DNA from: Nocardia seriolae NBRC 15557
GTDB lineage: Bacteria; Actinomycetota; Actinomycetes; Mycobacteriales; Mycobacteriaceae
Length of the DNA: 64,000 nt
Assembly (NCBI RefSeq): GCF_007990715.1
Contig: NZ_BJWY01000005.1
Location: 1 to 64,000 of the forward strand
Reading direction: 5' to 3'
A program made the translations under genes and the position numbers. Every line of letters begins with the position of its first letter. Position 1 is the first letter of the stretch. The notes beneath the pieces were generated by a model that was not told where the DNA came from, did no database searches, and saw only the letters and a list, made by a program, of their open reading frames with translations. Of the stretch, positions 1-9,220 are shown piece after piece.

Positions 1-41
1 CGACACTAGGATCGGGCCATGCGAAACCCGGACGTGGGCCG

Positions 42-674
42 ATGAGCCTGGCCACCCTGCTCACCCTCGCCGATTCCCGGCTGCCGATCGGCGGGCACGT
101 CCATTCCGGTGGCGTCGAGGAGGCCATCGCCTCCGGGCTGGTGCGTGATGTGACCACCGTCGAGCTCTACCTGCGCCGCCGCATCCGGACCTCGGGCCTG
201 GTCGCGGCCTCCCTCGCGGCGGCCGTCACCGCGGGCACCCTCGACCCGGCCCGCGCCGAACTCGAGTCCGACGCCCGCACCCCGTCCCCGTCGGCCCGCG
301 CCGCTTCCCGCGCCCAGGGCCGCGGGCTGCTGCGCCTGGCCAAACGGGTGTGGCCGCAGGCCGATTGGCTTCCCCTCGGCACCCGGCCACACCTGTCCAC
401 GGTGTTCGGCGTGGTCGGCACGCTCTGCGGCGCCTCGCCCGAGGACATCGCGGCGGTGACCGTCTACACCACCATGACCGGCGCCGCCACCGCCGCCCAG
501 CGCCTCCTCGCCCTCGACCCGGCCGCCGTGGCCGCCTGCACCATCCGGCTCGCGCAGGTCTGCGATGCCACCGCCGCCGAGGCGGCCAAAACGCCTGCCG
601 CACTCTCGGATCCGCTCCAGGACGTGCTCGCCGAACGTCACCTGCGCCGCGAAATGCCGCTGTTCGCGTCGTAG
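42..674 (+). CDS. ureF: Urease accessory protein UreF
   Basis: UreF (210 aa) works with UreD and UreG to load nickel into the urease active site in the cytoplasm. It acts as the scaffold and gate that recruits the GTPase UreG. The family opening is visible: [19 protein letters not shown] at residues 5-23, matching the usual D-S-x-x-P-x-G-x-x-x-x-S-x-G pattern. Length matches the mycobacterial protein (about 211 aa). The chosen ATG is the only ATG in this frame near the window edge, but the frame stays open to base 3, so an earlier start outside the window is possible. The urease structural genes (ureABC) should lie just upstream, outside the window. The gene runs into ureG with a 67-bp gap. 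Confidence 0.93.
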   Translation: MSLATLLTLADSRLPIGGHVHSGGVEEAIASGLVRDVTTVELYLRRRIRTSGLVAASLAAAVTAGTLDPARAELESDARTPSPSARAASRAQGRGLLRLAKRVWPQADWLPLGTRPHLSTVFGVVGTLCGASPEDIAAVTVYTTMTGAATAAQRLLALDPAAVAACTIRLAQVCDATAAEAAKTPAALSDPLQDVLAERHLRREMPLFAS

Positions 675-741
675 CCGGTCGCGGGGCGGGTTACATCCGG
701 TTTACCTGGCTGGGCCAGGATGGGGTGGAAAGGTGCCGAAC

Positions 742-1455
742 ATGCCACCTCACCTCATCGACGGGGAACCGCACGATCACGACCACGACCGCCCGCGGCG
801 CGAGCGGACACCGGGGGAGCCGCTCCGGATCGGTATCGGCGGACCGGTCGGTTCGGGGAAGACCGCGTTGACGGCGGCGCTGTGCCGCCAGTTGCGCGAC
901 GAGCTGTCGCTGGCCGTGCTGACCAACGACATCTACACCACCGAGGACGCGGATTTCCTGCGCCGGCACGCGGTGCTCGTGGATGAGCGGATCACCGCCG
1001 TGCAGACCGGCGGCTGCCCGCACACCGCGATCCGCGACGACATCACCGCCAACCTCGATGCCATCGACGATCTGATCGAGGCGAATCCGCCACTGGATCT
1101 GATCCTGGTGGAGTCGGGCGGCGACAATCTCACCGCCACCTTCTCCTCGGGCCTGATCGACGCGCAGATCTTCGTGGTCGACGTGGCCGGTGGCGACAAG
1201 GTGCCGCGCAAGGGCGGCCCGGGCGTCACCTGGTCGGACCTGCTGGTCATCAACAAGACCGACCTGGCCCCCATGGTGGGCGCGGATCTGTCTGTCATGG
1301 ACCGGGATTCGACCAAGGTGCGCGAGGGCCGCCCGTTCGTATTCACCTCGCTCACCGAGGACCCGGCCGCGACACCGGTACTGGCCTGGGTGCGCGACCA
1401 GCTGAAGCTGGCCGCCGAACAGGATGCGGCGGCGGGCATTGCCCATTCGCACTGA
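742..1455 (+). CDS. ureG: Urease accessory GTPase UreG
   Basis: UreG (237 aa) is the SIMIBI-class GTPase that delivers nickel to apo-urease. The P-loop GPVGSGKT is at residues 34-41, preceded by a His/Asp-rich N-terminus (HDHDHD) typical of UreG and probably metal-binding. Other family signatures are [14 protein letters not shown] (the nickel-binding Cys-Pro-His), LVESGGDNL and NKTDL. The frame is open further upstream, but the ATG at 742 was chosen because it gives the family length and has a GGAAAGG ribosome site 8 bases ahead. Its 3' end overlaps the start of ureD by about 30 bases, which suggests translational coupling. Confidence 0.96.
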   Translation: MPPHLIDGEPHDHDHDRPRRERTPGEPLRIGIGGPVGSGKTALTAALCRQLRDELSLAVLTNDIYTTEDADFLRRHAVLVDERITAVQTGGCPHTAIRDDITANLDAIDDLIEANPPLDLILVESGGDNLTATFSSGLIDAQIFVVDVAGGDKVPRKGGPGVTWSDLLVINKTDLAPMVGADLSVMDRDSTKVREGRPFVFTSLTEDPAATPVLAWVRDQLKLAAEQDAAAGIAHSH

Positions 1456-2095
1456 GCTCCGCATCACCGCGACCGCCGGGACGCTGCCGCACATTCACGC
1501 GGTCGGCGGCCTGGCGGCGCGGCGCACCGGCATCGACACGGTGCACTTCATCGGCACGGCCGCCACGCCGCTCGGTGGCGATGTGCTCGATATCGTTGTC
1601 TCCGTGGGGGAGGGCGCTCGGCTGACCGTCCGTTCGGTCGCCGCCACCATCGCGCTGCCCGGACGCGAGACCCGTAAGTCCGTAGCGCACTGGCGATTCG
1701 AAGTGGCCGCGGGTGGTGAGCTCAATTTCGACCCGGAACCCACCGTGGTCGCGGGCGGCGCCGAGCACGAGACCTTCACCGCGGTCACCCTGGAAGACGG
1801 TGCCCGCCTTCGCCTTCGGGAGCGCGTCCAGATCGGCCGCACCGGCGAGGACCACGGCTACTGGAGCGGTGAGCTCACCGCCGACGTCGGCCCGACCCCG
1901 CTGCTGCGGCACCGTCTCGAACTCGGCTCGGACGCCGTCACCGATGACGCACTGTCGGCTCCGCGCGCCCTGGAGAGCGTGCTCACGTACCCGGACGAGC
2001 GGCAGTCCGAAACCGTCGGCCTGGACGCGGCCCTGCTGCCACTGGCCGCGGGCGGCACGCTGTTCACGCGTACCGCCCGCTTGTTGATGGCTTGA
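1424..2095 (+). CDS. ureD: Urease accessory protein UreD (UreH)
   Basis: UreD (223 aa) binds apo-urease and together with UreF forms the platform for UreG-driven nickel insertion. The sequence has the short actinobacterial form: a beta-rich protein with [25 protein letters not shown] near residues 29-53 and [17 protein letters not shown] near residues 100-116, the latter matching the family motif around P-x-P. The ATG at 1424 lies inside the end of ureG. A TTG at 1439 in the same frame is an alternative start. It is the last gene of the urease operon here; the next gene, sdaA, is convergent 33 bp away. No clear hairpin was seen between them. Confidence 0.88.
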   Translation: MRRRALPIRTELRITATAGTLPHIHAVGGLAARRTGIDTVHFIGTAATPLGGDVLDIVVSVGEGARLTVRSVAATIALPGRETRKSVAHWRFEVAAGGELNFDPEPTVVAGGAEHETFTAVTLEDGARLRLRERVQIGRTGEDHGYWSGELTADVGPTPLLRHRLELGSDAVTDDALSAPRALESVLTYPDERQSETVGLDAALLPLAAGGTLFTRTARLLMA

Positions 2096-2128
2096 GCCGC
2101 AAGGACTCTCGCTTTCCGTTGTCGGATC

Positions 2129-3511
2129 TCAGCACTCGGTGAGGTTCACCGCGAGCCCGCCGCGCGCCGTCTCCTTGTACTTGACGCTCATGTCCGCGCC
2201 GGTTTCCTTCATGGTCTTGATGACCTCGTCGAGGGAGACCTTGTGGCTGCCGTCGCCGCGCATGGCCATGCGGGCGGCGGTGACCGCCTTGACCGCGGCC
2301 ATGCCGTTGCGTTCGATGCACGGGATCTGGACCAGCCCGCCGACCGGGTCGCAGGTGAGGCCGAGGTTGTGTTCCATGCCGATCTCGGCGGCGTTCTCGA
2401 CCTGTTCGGGGGTGCCGCCGATGGCCTCGGCGAATGCGCCCGCGGCCATCGAGCAGGCCGAGCCGACCTCGCCCTGGCAGCCCACCTCGGCACCGGAGAG
2501 CGACGCGTTCTCCTTGATGAGCATGCCGATCGCGCCCGCGGTGAGCAGGAATCGGATGATGCCCTCCTCGTCCGCGCCGGGTACGAAGTTCATGTAGTGG
2601 CTCAGTACCGCGGGCAGTACACCGGCCGCACCGTTGGTCGGCGCGGTCACGACCCGGCCGCCCGCCGCGTTCTCCTCGTTGACGGCCATCGCGTAGATGG
2701 TCGTCCACTCGGTGCGATGCATCATCGGATCGCCTTCGGCACGCAACTGCCGCGCCGAGGTGGCGGCGCGGCGGCGCACCTCGAGTCCGCCGGGCAGAAT
2801 CCCCTCACGATTCAGCCCGCGGTTCACGCACTCCTGCATGACCTTCCAGATTTCCAGGAGCCCGGTGCGGATCTCCTCCTCGCTGCGCCAGGCCTTCTCG
2901 TTCTCCAGCATGAGCGAGGAGATCGAGAGCCCCGTCTCGTTGGCGAACTTCAGCAGCTGTGCCCCGCTGTGGAACGGGTAGGCGAGCTGAGTGGTGTCGT
3001 CGTTGTCGGGATCGGCGCACACCGAGTCCTCGTCCACCACGAACCCGCCGCCGACCGAGTAATAGGTCTTCTCCAGCAACGGGATTCCGTCGCGGTCGTA
3101 GGCGAACAGCGTCATGGCGTTGGCGTGGTACGGCAGCGCCCGGCGCATGTGCAGGATGAGCTGGGTGGGCTCATCGAACGGAATCTCGTGGGTGTCACCG
3201 ATTTCGGTGCCCAGCAGCCGCAGCCGCTTGGTGCGGCGGATGCGCGCCACGTCCTCGTCGGCGACATCCGGGTCGACGGTGTTGGGGGAGTGCCCCTCCA
3301 GCCCGAGCAGCACCGCCTTGGGGGTGGCGTGCCCGCGGCCGGTCGCGCCCAGCGAGCCGAACAGCTCGACGCGGACCGAGGCGGTCTGGGACAGCAGGCC
3401 GTCTTCCTTGAGGCGGTTGGCGAAGAACTGCGCCGCACGCATCGGGCCGACGGTATGCGAGGAGGAGGGACCGATACCGATGGAGAAGAAATCGAAGACT
3501 GACAGTGCCAT
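2129..3511 (-). CDS. sdaA: L-serine ammonia-lyase (L-serine dehydratase), iron-sulfur
   Basis: This single-chain enzyme (460 aa) deaminates L-serine to pyruvate and ammonia with a catalytic [4Fe-4S] cluster. The beta domain opens with [18 protein letters not shown]. The alpha domain carries [20 protein letters not shown] and the cluster cysteines in [19 protein letters not shown] and [14 protein letters not shown]. Length fits the family (about 455-460 aa). An open extension of 57 codons precedes the chosen ATG but runs into the permease gene, so it was rejected. The gene sits 43 bp downstream of an APC permease on the same strand. This suggests an uptake-plus-deamination operon feeding pyruvate and nitrogen to the cell. 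Confidence 0.95.
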   Translation of the reverse strand: MALSVFDFFSIGIGPSSSHTVGPMRAAQFFANRLKEDGLLSQTASVRVELFGSLGATGRGHATPKAVLLGLEGHSPNTVDPDVADEDVARIRRTKRLRLLGTEIGDTHEIPFDEPTQLILHMRRALPYHANAMTLFAYDRDGIPLLEKTYYSVGGGFVVDEDSVCADPDNDDTTQLAYPFHSGAQLLKFANETGLSISSLMLENEKAWRSEEEIRTGLLEIWKVMQECVNRGLNREGILPGGLEVRRRAATSARQLRAEGDPMMHRTEWTTIYAMAVNEENAAGGRVVTAPTNGAAGVLPAVLSHYMNFVPGADEEGIIRFLLTAGAIGMLIKENASLSGAEVGCQGEVGSACSMAAGAFAEAIGGTPEQVENAAEIGMEHNLGLTCDPVGGLVQIPCIERNGMAAVKAVTAARMAMRGDGSHKVSLDEVIKTMKETGADMSVKYKETARGGLAVNLTEC

Positions 3512-3554
3512 GACCAGACCTTTGACTGCTCGGGCGTTGGATGGGACGAATTGC

Positions 3555-5219
3555 TCAGGCGGGCTGCAGATTACGATCCGACTCGCTGCCGATGAGGTCG
3601 TCGAGCGGAACGATCTCGCTCTCCGGCTCGGCGTCGAGCACCGGATCCGGTCCGGGCAGACCCGACTCGTGGGCCTGCACACCGGCCCGCACGGCCCAGT
3701 AGTAGGTGGCCAGCGCGGCCCCGGCGACCAGCGCGATATCGATGCCGCCCGGAATCAGGCCGGTGCCACCGAAATCGGGCGAACCCAGGGCGGACACGGT
3801 CGCCATGAAGATCAGGAAGGCGATCATCCACCAGGCCGGTGCCAACTGCGCGGCGATGGTGCGCTCACCGCGCCGCCACAGCACGGCCACCGCGACCGGC
3901 ACGGACAGCAGCGTGATGAACACGATGCGGCCGGTGTTGGGCCAGTGCGTCCAGTACAGCGCGCAGGCGGCCAGGGTGAAGGCCAGCGGCGTGATCACAT
4001 TGGCGGCCGGGAGCCGGAAGGGGCGCGGCAGCTCGGGCTTGGTCTTGCGGAACACGCCCACGGCGATGGGGCCGATCAGGTAGGAGATCACCATGGCCGC
4101 GGAGACGATGCCCGCCAGCGCGTGCCAGCTGTGGCCGACGGTCAGCAGCAGGACCAGCGAGAAGGCGAGGTTCAGCCACATGGCCGGGCGCGCGGTGCCG
4201 TATCGGGGGTGCGACTCGCGCAGCTTCTTGGGGAAGAAGCCGGTCTCGGCCAGGTTCTGCACCATGTACGAGGCCGAGGCCACGTTGGCGATGTTCGCGC
4301 CGGACGGCGAGATGAACGCGCCGAACTGGAGCATGATCACCAGCCAGGCGAGTATCAGCAGCTTGGCGATATCGACGAACGGCGAGTTGAAATTGATTCC
4401 GACCCAACCGTGTTCGGCCAGCTGCTCCGGCGGTACCGCGCCGATGAAGGCGATCTGCAGCAGCATGTAGATGACCAGGCCGATCGACAGCGCGCCGACG
4501 AGCGCGGCCGGGATGGCCTTGCCCGGATTCTTCGCCGCGCCACCGAGATTGACCACGGCCTGGAAACCGTTGAAGGCGAACACGACACCGCAGGTGCTCA
4601 CCGCGGTCAGCACCGCGGCCCAGCCGTTGGGCGCGAAACCGCCGTAGCCGTGGAAGTTCTCGGTGTGGAAGCCCGATGCGATGAGCGAGGCGACGGCCAG
4701 CACCGGGATGCCGAACTTGACGGCGGTGAGCAGATTGTTCACCCGGGCGAGCAGTCCGACGGACCAGTAGCAGCACAGCCACAGCACCACGGTCAGCGCG
4801 AACGCCATGCCCATGCCCGCGAGGGTCAGCGAGCCGTCCTCCATCAGGCCCTGTGCCCAGGAGAAGCTCCACGACGACATGTACTGCGTGCTGGCGATGG
4901 ATTCGATGGGGATGAGGGCGGCGACGGCGATCCAGACCGCCCAGCCGGTGATGAAACCGAGCACCGGGCCGTGTGAGATGGAACCGAAGCGGGCCATGGA
5001 TCCGGGGAACGGGTAGGCGGCGCCCACCTCCGCGTAGGACATGGCGATCAAGCCTATGAACACCGCGCCGATCACCCAGGCGATGATCGCGGCCGGTCCG
5101 GCGACTTGGGCCGCCTGCCCGGCCCCGAAGAGCCAGCCCGACCCGAAGATCGAGCCGATGCCAATCATGATCAGGGCGAAGAGACTCAGCCCTTTGCGGT
5201 TCGCGGAAGGTATGTCCAT
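3555..5219 (-). CDS. APC-superfamily amino acid permease, YveA-like
   Basis: A 554-aa polytopic membrane transporter with about 12-14 hydrophobic segments. It starts [21 protein letters not shown], the APC helix-1 glycine-rich substrate-binding motif (G-I-G-S-I-F-G-S-G). The following [18 protein letters not shown] and the [15 protein letters not shown] region resemble the aspartate:proton symporter family of Bacillus YveA, though this is from memory. Position directly upstream of sdaA suggests that serine or a related amino acid is a substrate; this is inference. A TTG at 5240 in the same frame would add 7 residues. The ATG at 5219 was preferred, but neither start has a strong ribosome site. 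The C-terminus is a hydrophilic acidic tail of about 40 residues. Confidence 0.85.
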   Translation of the reverse strand: MDIPSANRKGLSLFALIMIGIGSIFGSGWLFGAGQAAQVAGPAAIIAWVIGAVFIGLIAMSYAEVGAAYPFPGSMARFGSISHGPVLGFITGWAVWIAVAALIPIESIASTQYMSSWSFSWAQGLMEDGSLTLAGMGMAFALTVVLWLCCYWSVGLLARVNNLLTAVKFGIPVLAVASLIASGFHTENFHGYGGFAPNGWAAVLTAVSTCGVVFAFNGFQAVVNLGGAAKNPGKAIPAALVGALSIGLVIYMLLQIAFIGAVPPEQLAEHGWVGINFNSPFVDIAKLLILAWLVIMLQFGAFISPSGANIANVASASYMVQNLAETGFFPKKLRESHPRYGTARPAMWLNLAFSLVLLLTVGHSWHALAGIVSAAMVISYLIGPIAVGVFRKTKPELPRPFRLPAANVITPLAFTLAACALYWTHWPNTGRIVFITLLSVPVAVAVLWRRGERTIAAQLAPAWWMIAFLIFMATVSALGSPDFGGTGLIPGGIDIALVAGAALATYYWAVRAGVQAHESGLPGPDPVLDAEPESEIVPLDDLIGSESDRNLQPA

Positions 5220-5386
5220 GCCTTGGACATTAGTGAGCAAACCAGCCCGCTTGAACGGACAAATGTCCTCAGTAGCACCGGTGTCGGATCACGTCAATGG
5301 TCCGATAACCCGCCATCCAGATCACATATTGGGCGCTCAGCACATGATCCGCAACACACTCGCGGGGCCGCGTTCGCGTGCGCGGC

Positions 5387-5413
5387 GGGAACCGGACCTC
5401 ACCGCCGGTTCCC
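5387..5413. terminator. Hairpin terminator below the 5474 gene
   Basis: GGGAACCGG and CCGGTTCCC form a perfect 9-bp stem around a 9-base loop, about 60 bp beyond the stop of the secreted-protein gene at 5474. There is no T-tract, as is common for actinobacterial terminators. The rest of 5241-5473 contains the unmarked promoter region of the permease-sdaA operon. Confidence 0.55.
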
Positions 5414-5473
5414 ACCGCGTGCGCACATCTGCTCACTGAAGCGGCTGTCGTCGAAGGGATTTCAGTGGGGTTG

Positions 5474-6253
5474 TCAGTCGCCGACGACGCGGGGTGGTGC
5501 GTTGAACGAATTCACCGCGCCCACAACGGCACCCACCGCGGCACCCGCGGCGGCCGCGGGGATGGCGATGACCGCGGCGCCGAACGCGGCGCCGAGGGCG
5601 GGACCGGCGACCAGACCGACCGGAACGAAACCGGCGCCGACGACCAGGCCCACAACACCGCCGACGGCGGCGGAGGTGAGCTCGATCGGGGCGGCGGTGG
5701 CGGCTCCGGCGACAGCGCCGAGGGCGGCGGTGCCGATGGTCTGCCCGGCAATGCGGTCGGAGCGGGAGCGCTCCATGCCGATCGAGTCGAGGAAGGTGGC
5801 GAGATTCGCCTCGAGCTGAGCGGCATTGTCATTGATCTGGATCGCCTGTTCCTTGTCGATCCAGTCGGGAGCCGGGACCTGCACATCGCCGAACCGGAAC
5901 ATGCCCGGCGGCGGGGCGATCGGCGGCACGGCCGGAACCGGGGCGGGCGGGTGCAGCACGCCGACGGGGGCCAGATAGCTCTTGTCCGGGGCCTGGCGCG
6001 ACCACTGGATGGAGCTCTTGGTGTCGCCCGGAATGTGCAGGCCCTCATAGGGACTCACATTCGGGGAATCAGCGGCGGGCCACTGGGGCTTGGGCGCGTC
6101 GTCGTGCTGCGCCACCGGAGCGACCTCGGCCGGGGCGGCATTGGCTGCGCCCGATCCGACGATCGCCAGGACTAGCGGGACCGCACCTGCCGCCACCACG
6201 TTTCCGACCTTGTTGCGGTGGGGGTTCAGTGCTCGGTGCTTACCTGCGGCCAT
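5474..6253 (-). CDS. Secreted glycine-zipper protein, paralogue A
   Basis: I do not recognise an assigned function. The 259-aa protein has a Sec signal peptide (VVAAGAVPLVLAIVGSGAANAA, cleavage near residue 42). A Pro-rich linker follows, then a conserved core (FRFGDVQVPAPDWIDKEQA) and a C-terminal third made almost only of Gly/Ala/Val/Pro with repeated GxxxG spacing. That last region looks like two or three hydrophobic glycine-zipper hairpins. The ATG at 6253 has GGAAAGG just upstream; an earlier in-frame ATG lacks one. The neighbouring gene at 6433 encodes a clear paralogue with the same order of parts. Insertion into the mycolate outer membrane or cell wall is a guess from the glycine-zipper composition. 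Confidence 0.8.
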   Translation of the reverse strand: MAAGKHRALNPHRNKVGNVVAAGAVPLVLAIVGSGAANAAPAEVAPVAQHDDAPKPQWPAADSPNVSPYEGLHIPGDTKSSIQWSRQAPDKSYLAPVGVLHPPAPVPAVPPIAPPPGMFRFGDVQVPAPDWIDKEQAIQINDNAAQLEANLATFLDSIGMERSRSDRIAGQTIGTAALGAVAGAATAAPIELTSAAVGGVVGLVVGAGFVPVGLVAGPALGAAFGAAVIAIPAAAAGAAVGAVVGAVNSFNAPPRVVGD

Positions 6254-6390
6254 GCATAACCTTTCCTCAGGGCACATCGACGACCGACATTCGAACCCAC
6301 CGGTCACCCGGATTGGTGGGGAATCGGACGTCTGGAAATCGTTGTCATAACTAGGGATTAGCTAACTTGCCGGTATTCGGGCGCGAAAGA

Positions 6391-6420
6391 GGCCGGAATC
6401 CCTGGTGAGAGATCCCGGCC
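6391..6420. terminator. Hairpin terminator below the 6433 gene
   Basis: GGCCGGAAT and ATCCCGGCC pair with one mismatch around a 12-base loop, 12 bp past the stop codon of the minus-strand gene at 6433. It has no U-tract. It separates the two paralogous secreted-protein genes, so each is probably transcribed from its own promoter. Confidence 0.5.
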
Positions 6421-6432
6421 CCGTTGGATCGG

Positions 6433-7470
6433 CTACGACTCTTCGATAGCTGACTGGTCGGCTACCGCGGTCGCCTGGTCCGATACCGCCGCGTCCACGG
6501 GCGCGCCCGGGGTGGCCGGAGCCAGGTACCCGTTCACCGCGCCCACGGTCCCGCCGATGACGGCCCCGACCGTGGCGGCGGGGATGGCGATGAGCGTCAC
6601 GGCCGCGGAAGCGCCCACGGCCGGGCCGAAGACCCAGCCCGCCGGAGCGAACGGCGTGCCCGCCATCGCACCGATGAATCCGCCCATGACGCCGCCCGCG
6701 ATCTCGAGCGGGGCCGCGACGCCCACGCCCACCGCCGCGCCCACGGCCGCGGTGCCGACGGTCTGCGCGGCCATCCGGTCCGAGCGGCTCGGCTCGAAAC
6801 CGGCCGAATCGTAGGTGCGGGCCAGCTCGGCCTCCGCGCCCGCGGCGAGCGCGTTCACCTGGGCGGCCTGCTCCGGGGTCAGCCAGGCCGGGATGTCGAC
6901 CTGGGTGTCGCCGAAACGCAGCTTGCCCTCGGGTGCGGCGATGGGCGCGACATCGGGGGCCGACATCGGATTGGGCTGGTGCAGTTTGCCCTGATCCACC
7001 GGCGCCAGCGGCGCGTTGGGGATGTCGCGCACGCCGGTGGCGGAGTTGCGGCCGACCCGCACGGGCGCGGCGGGCGGTGCCGGGGCCAGCGCCTCGGCAT
7101 TGTCGAGCGCGCCGGCATTGTCGAGCGCCTCGGCGGCGGTGCCCTCGGCGGCGGTGCCTTCGACCTCGGCCGCGGTGGCGGCGAGATAGTTGTGCGCCCC
7201 GTCGGCCAGGGCCTGCGGCACCGGCACCGCGATCTTGCCGAACGGGGTGTCGACCACCACGCCGGGCTGCGCGTCGGTGCCGCCGGGTCCCGCGGCGGCG
7301 GGCTGATTGTCGACCACGGCCGGCTGGGTGTCGTCGGACGAAACCGGTTCGGCCGCACTGGTTCCGGCGGCGGCGAGGGCGGCGACCAGCGGCAGCGCGC
7401 CCGCGACCGCCAGTGAACCCAGGCGTTGTCGCCGCGTCTGAACCAAATCGACCGGTTGGCGTTTGCCCAT
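6433..7470 (-). CDS. Secreted glycine-zipper protein, paralogue B
   Basis: Function unknown. The protein is 345 aa, with a signal peptide (RRQRLGSLAVAGALPLVAALAAAGTSAAE). An acidic Ala-rich linker follows that contains a local duplication (EALDNAGALDNAEAL), then the core shared with paralogue A (LRFGDTQVDIPAWLTPEQA). The C-terminal region is rich in GxxxG: SRSDRMAAQTVGTAAVG, then MGGFIGAMAG, then IGGTVGAVNGYL. Shared positions with the 5474 protein include R-F-G-D-x-Q-V, S-R-S-D-R-x-A-x-Q-T-x-G-T-A-A and G-P-A-x-G-A. The start ATG has GGAGAAAGG seven bases upstream. The pair looks like a tandem duplication followed by divergence of the linkers. No enzyme motif is visible. Confidence 0.8.
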   Translation of the reverse strand: MGKRQPVDLVQTRRQRLGSLAVAGALPLVAALAAAGTSAAEPVSSDDTQPAVVDNQPAAAGPGGTDAQPGVVVDTPFGKIAVPVPQALADGAHNYLAATAAEVEGTAAEGTAAEALDNAGALDNAEALAPAPPAAPVRVGRNSATGVRDIPNAPLAPVDQGKLHQPNPMSAPDVAPIAAPEGKLRFGDTQVDIPAWLTPEQAAQVNALAAGAEAELARTYDSAGFEPSRSDRMAAQTVGTAAVGAAVGVGVAAPLEIAGGVMGGFIGAMAGTPFAPAGWVFGPAVGASAAVTLIAIPAATVGAVIGGTVGAVNGYLAPATPGAPVDAAVSDQATAVADQSAIEES

Positions 7471-7588
7471 GAATGACCTTTCTCCCGAATGTCAACGGAT
7501 GTCGAACATTCGGATCCGGCCGGTGTGCCGGATTGGTCGGGACACGCAGCCCGGTCAGGCCACTATCGAGACCGCACGGTAGGTGCGG

Positions 7589-9037
7589 TCAGCCCGCGCG
7601 CTGTTCCGTGGATTCGCCCGGTTTGCCATTCGCCACGGATTTGCCGTTCCCCGAGGCGGATTCGGCGCCGATCTGCTTGGCCAGCTGCGCGGCCTCGGCG
7701 GGGTCGTCGAGTGCTTCCAGGGCCAGGCGCGCGAACACCCACTGCTCGGTCGCCGCCATCTGACCCCGGTGGCGGCCCAGAAAGGAGACGAACCATTCGA
7801 GCACGGTGACGAACCGGCTGCGGAAGCCGACCAGGTACCACAGGTGCAGGCCCAGCCACGCCAGCCAGGCGATGAAGCCGCTGAACTCGAGCTTGCCCAC
7901 CTGGCAGACCGCGCTGAACCGCGACACGGTGGCCATCGAGCCCTTGTCGAAGTACTTGAAGGGCTTGCGGTCGGAGACCTGCTGCTTGCCCTGGACCTCG
8001 GCCTTGATGGCCTTCGCCGCGTAGGTGCCGCCCTGGATCGCGCCCTGGGCCTGCCCGGGCACGCCCGGCACCGACATCAGGTCGCCGACGACGAAGACGT
8101 TCGGGTAGCCCTTGATGGTGAGGTCGGGTTCGACGATGACGCGTCCGGCCCGGTCCACCTCGGTGCCCTTGGACTTGTCGGCCAGGATCTTGCCCAGCCC
8201 GCTGGCCTGCACACCGGCCGACCACACCTTGCACGCGGATTCGATGCGCCGCTCGGTGCCGTCGGGGTCCTTCACGGTGACCCCGCGCGCGTCCACATTG
8301 GTGACGATGGCGTTGAGCTGGATCTCCACGCCCATCTTCTCCAGCCGCGCCTGCGCCTTGGAGCCGAGCTTGGGGCCCATCGGGGCGAGCACCGCGCCCG
8401 CGCCCTCGATGAGGATGACGCGCGCGTCGCGGGTGTCGATATTGCGGAAGGTGCCGTCGAGGGTGCGGTCGGCGAGTTCGGCGATCTGCCCGGCCAATTC
8501 GACGCCGGTGGGTCCCGCGCCGACCACGCAGAAGGTCATGAAGCGCTCGCGGGTCTCCGCATCGGTGGCCAGTTCGGCCTCCTCGAAGGAGCCCAGGATG
8601 CGCGCGCGCAGCTCGAGCGCGTCGTCGATGGTCTTCATGCCCGGGGCGTAGGTGGCGAAGTGGTCGTTGCCGAAGTAGGACTGCTGCGCGCCCGCGGCCA
8701 CGATCAGGCTGTCGAACGGGGTGACGTAGTCCTGGTTGAGCAGGCGCGAGGTGACATTGCCGCCCTCGACGTCGATATCGGTGACCTCGCCCATGATGAC
8801 GCGCACGTTCTGCTGCTTGCGCAGCACGATGCGGGTGGCGGGGGCGATCTCACCGACGGACAGGATGCCGGTCGCGACCTGGTACAGCAGCGGCTGGAAC
8901 AGGTGCGTGGAGGTCTTGGAGATGAGAGTGATGTCGACGTCGGCCTTGCGTAGGTGCTTGCAGGCGAACAGTCCACCGAACCCGGACCCGATCACCACCA
9001 CGCGATGACGCTGTGCGACGGATTTCTCGGCGTTCAT
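7589..9037 (-). CDS. ndh: Type II NADH:quinone dehydrogenase
   Basis: NDH-2 (482 aa) is a single-subunit FAD enzyme on the inner face of the membrane. It passes electrons from NADH to menaquinone without pumping protons and is the main NADH dehydrogenase in mycobacteria. The FAD Rossmann motif VVVIGSGFGGL is at residues 12-22 and the NADH motif VVGAGPTGVELAGQIAE near residue 170. The quinone-site region includes GAIQGG. A C-terminal amphipathic membrane segment (FIAWLAWLGLHLWYLVGF) is followed by a hydrophilic tail typical of actinobacterial NDH-2. The ATG has GGAGCAGGA upstream. An inverted repeat and a candidate promoter precede it. Confidence 0.95.
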   Translation of the reverse strand: MNAEKSVAQRHRVVVIGSGFGGLFACKHLRKADVDITLISKTSTHLFQPLLYQVATGILSVGEIAPATRIVLRKQQNVRVIMGEVTDIDVEGGNVTSRLLNQDYVTPFDSLIVAAGAQQSYFGNDHFATYAPGMKTIDDALELRARILGSFEEAELATDAETRERFMTFCVVGAGPTGVELAGQIAELADRTLDGTFRNIDTRDARVILIEGAGAVLAPMGPKLGSKAQARLEKMGVEIQLNAIVTNVDARGVTVKDPDGTERRIESACKVWSAGVQASGLGKILADKSKGTEVDRAGRVIVEPDLTIKGYPNVFVVGDLMSVPGVPGQAQGAIQGGTYAAKAIKAEVQGKQQVSDRKPFKYFDKGSMATVSRFSAVCQVGKLEFSGFIAWLAWLGLHLWYLVGFRSRFVTVLEWFVSFLGRHRGQMAATEQWVFARLALEALDDPAEAAQLAKQIGAESASGNGKSVANGKPGESTEQRAG

Positions 9038-9074
9038 CTAGTTCCTGCTCCTCGCCAGACGGTGAAACACGACA

Positions 9075-9104
9075 ACTCACCCGTAACGGTAGTGCAGGGT
9101 GAGT
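9075..9104. repeat. 8-bp inverted repeat upstream of ndh
   Basis: ACTCACCC and GGGTGAGT form a perfect inverted repeat with a 14-base spacer, 38-67 bp upstream of the ndh start. It could be an operator for ndh or an RNA hairpin in its leader. It is also 117 bp beyond the stop of the next upstream gene, so a terminator role is possible but less likely without a T-tract. Confidence 0.45.
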
Positions 9105-9139
9105 CGCGACGACCAATCAGGACCAACCGACAAACAGAC

Positions 9140-9167
9140 CTTTTAGACAACCGTCTCGAAGATACAA
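9140..9167 (-). promoter_or_regulatory. Candidate ndh promoter
   Basis: On the minus strand a TTGTAT element is followed after 16 bases by TAAAAG. This AT-rich island lies inside otherwise very GC-rich DNA, about 100 bp upstream of ndh and just before the inverted repeat at 9075-9104. The match to consensus is partial. Confidence 0.3.
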
Positions 9168-9220
9168 GATCGGCCGGTCGGGTCGGCGAGGATTGCGCGG
9201 CGTGGCGGAAATCGGGTGGG

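Noticed and set aside
3512-3682. N-terminal extension of sdaA by 57 codons
   Set aside because: It overlaps the end of the permease gene, has no family similarity, and the family start [17 protein letters not shown] follows directly after the chosen ATG.
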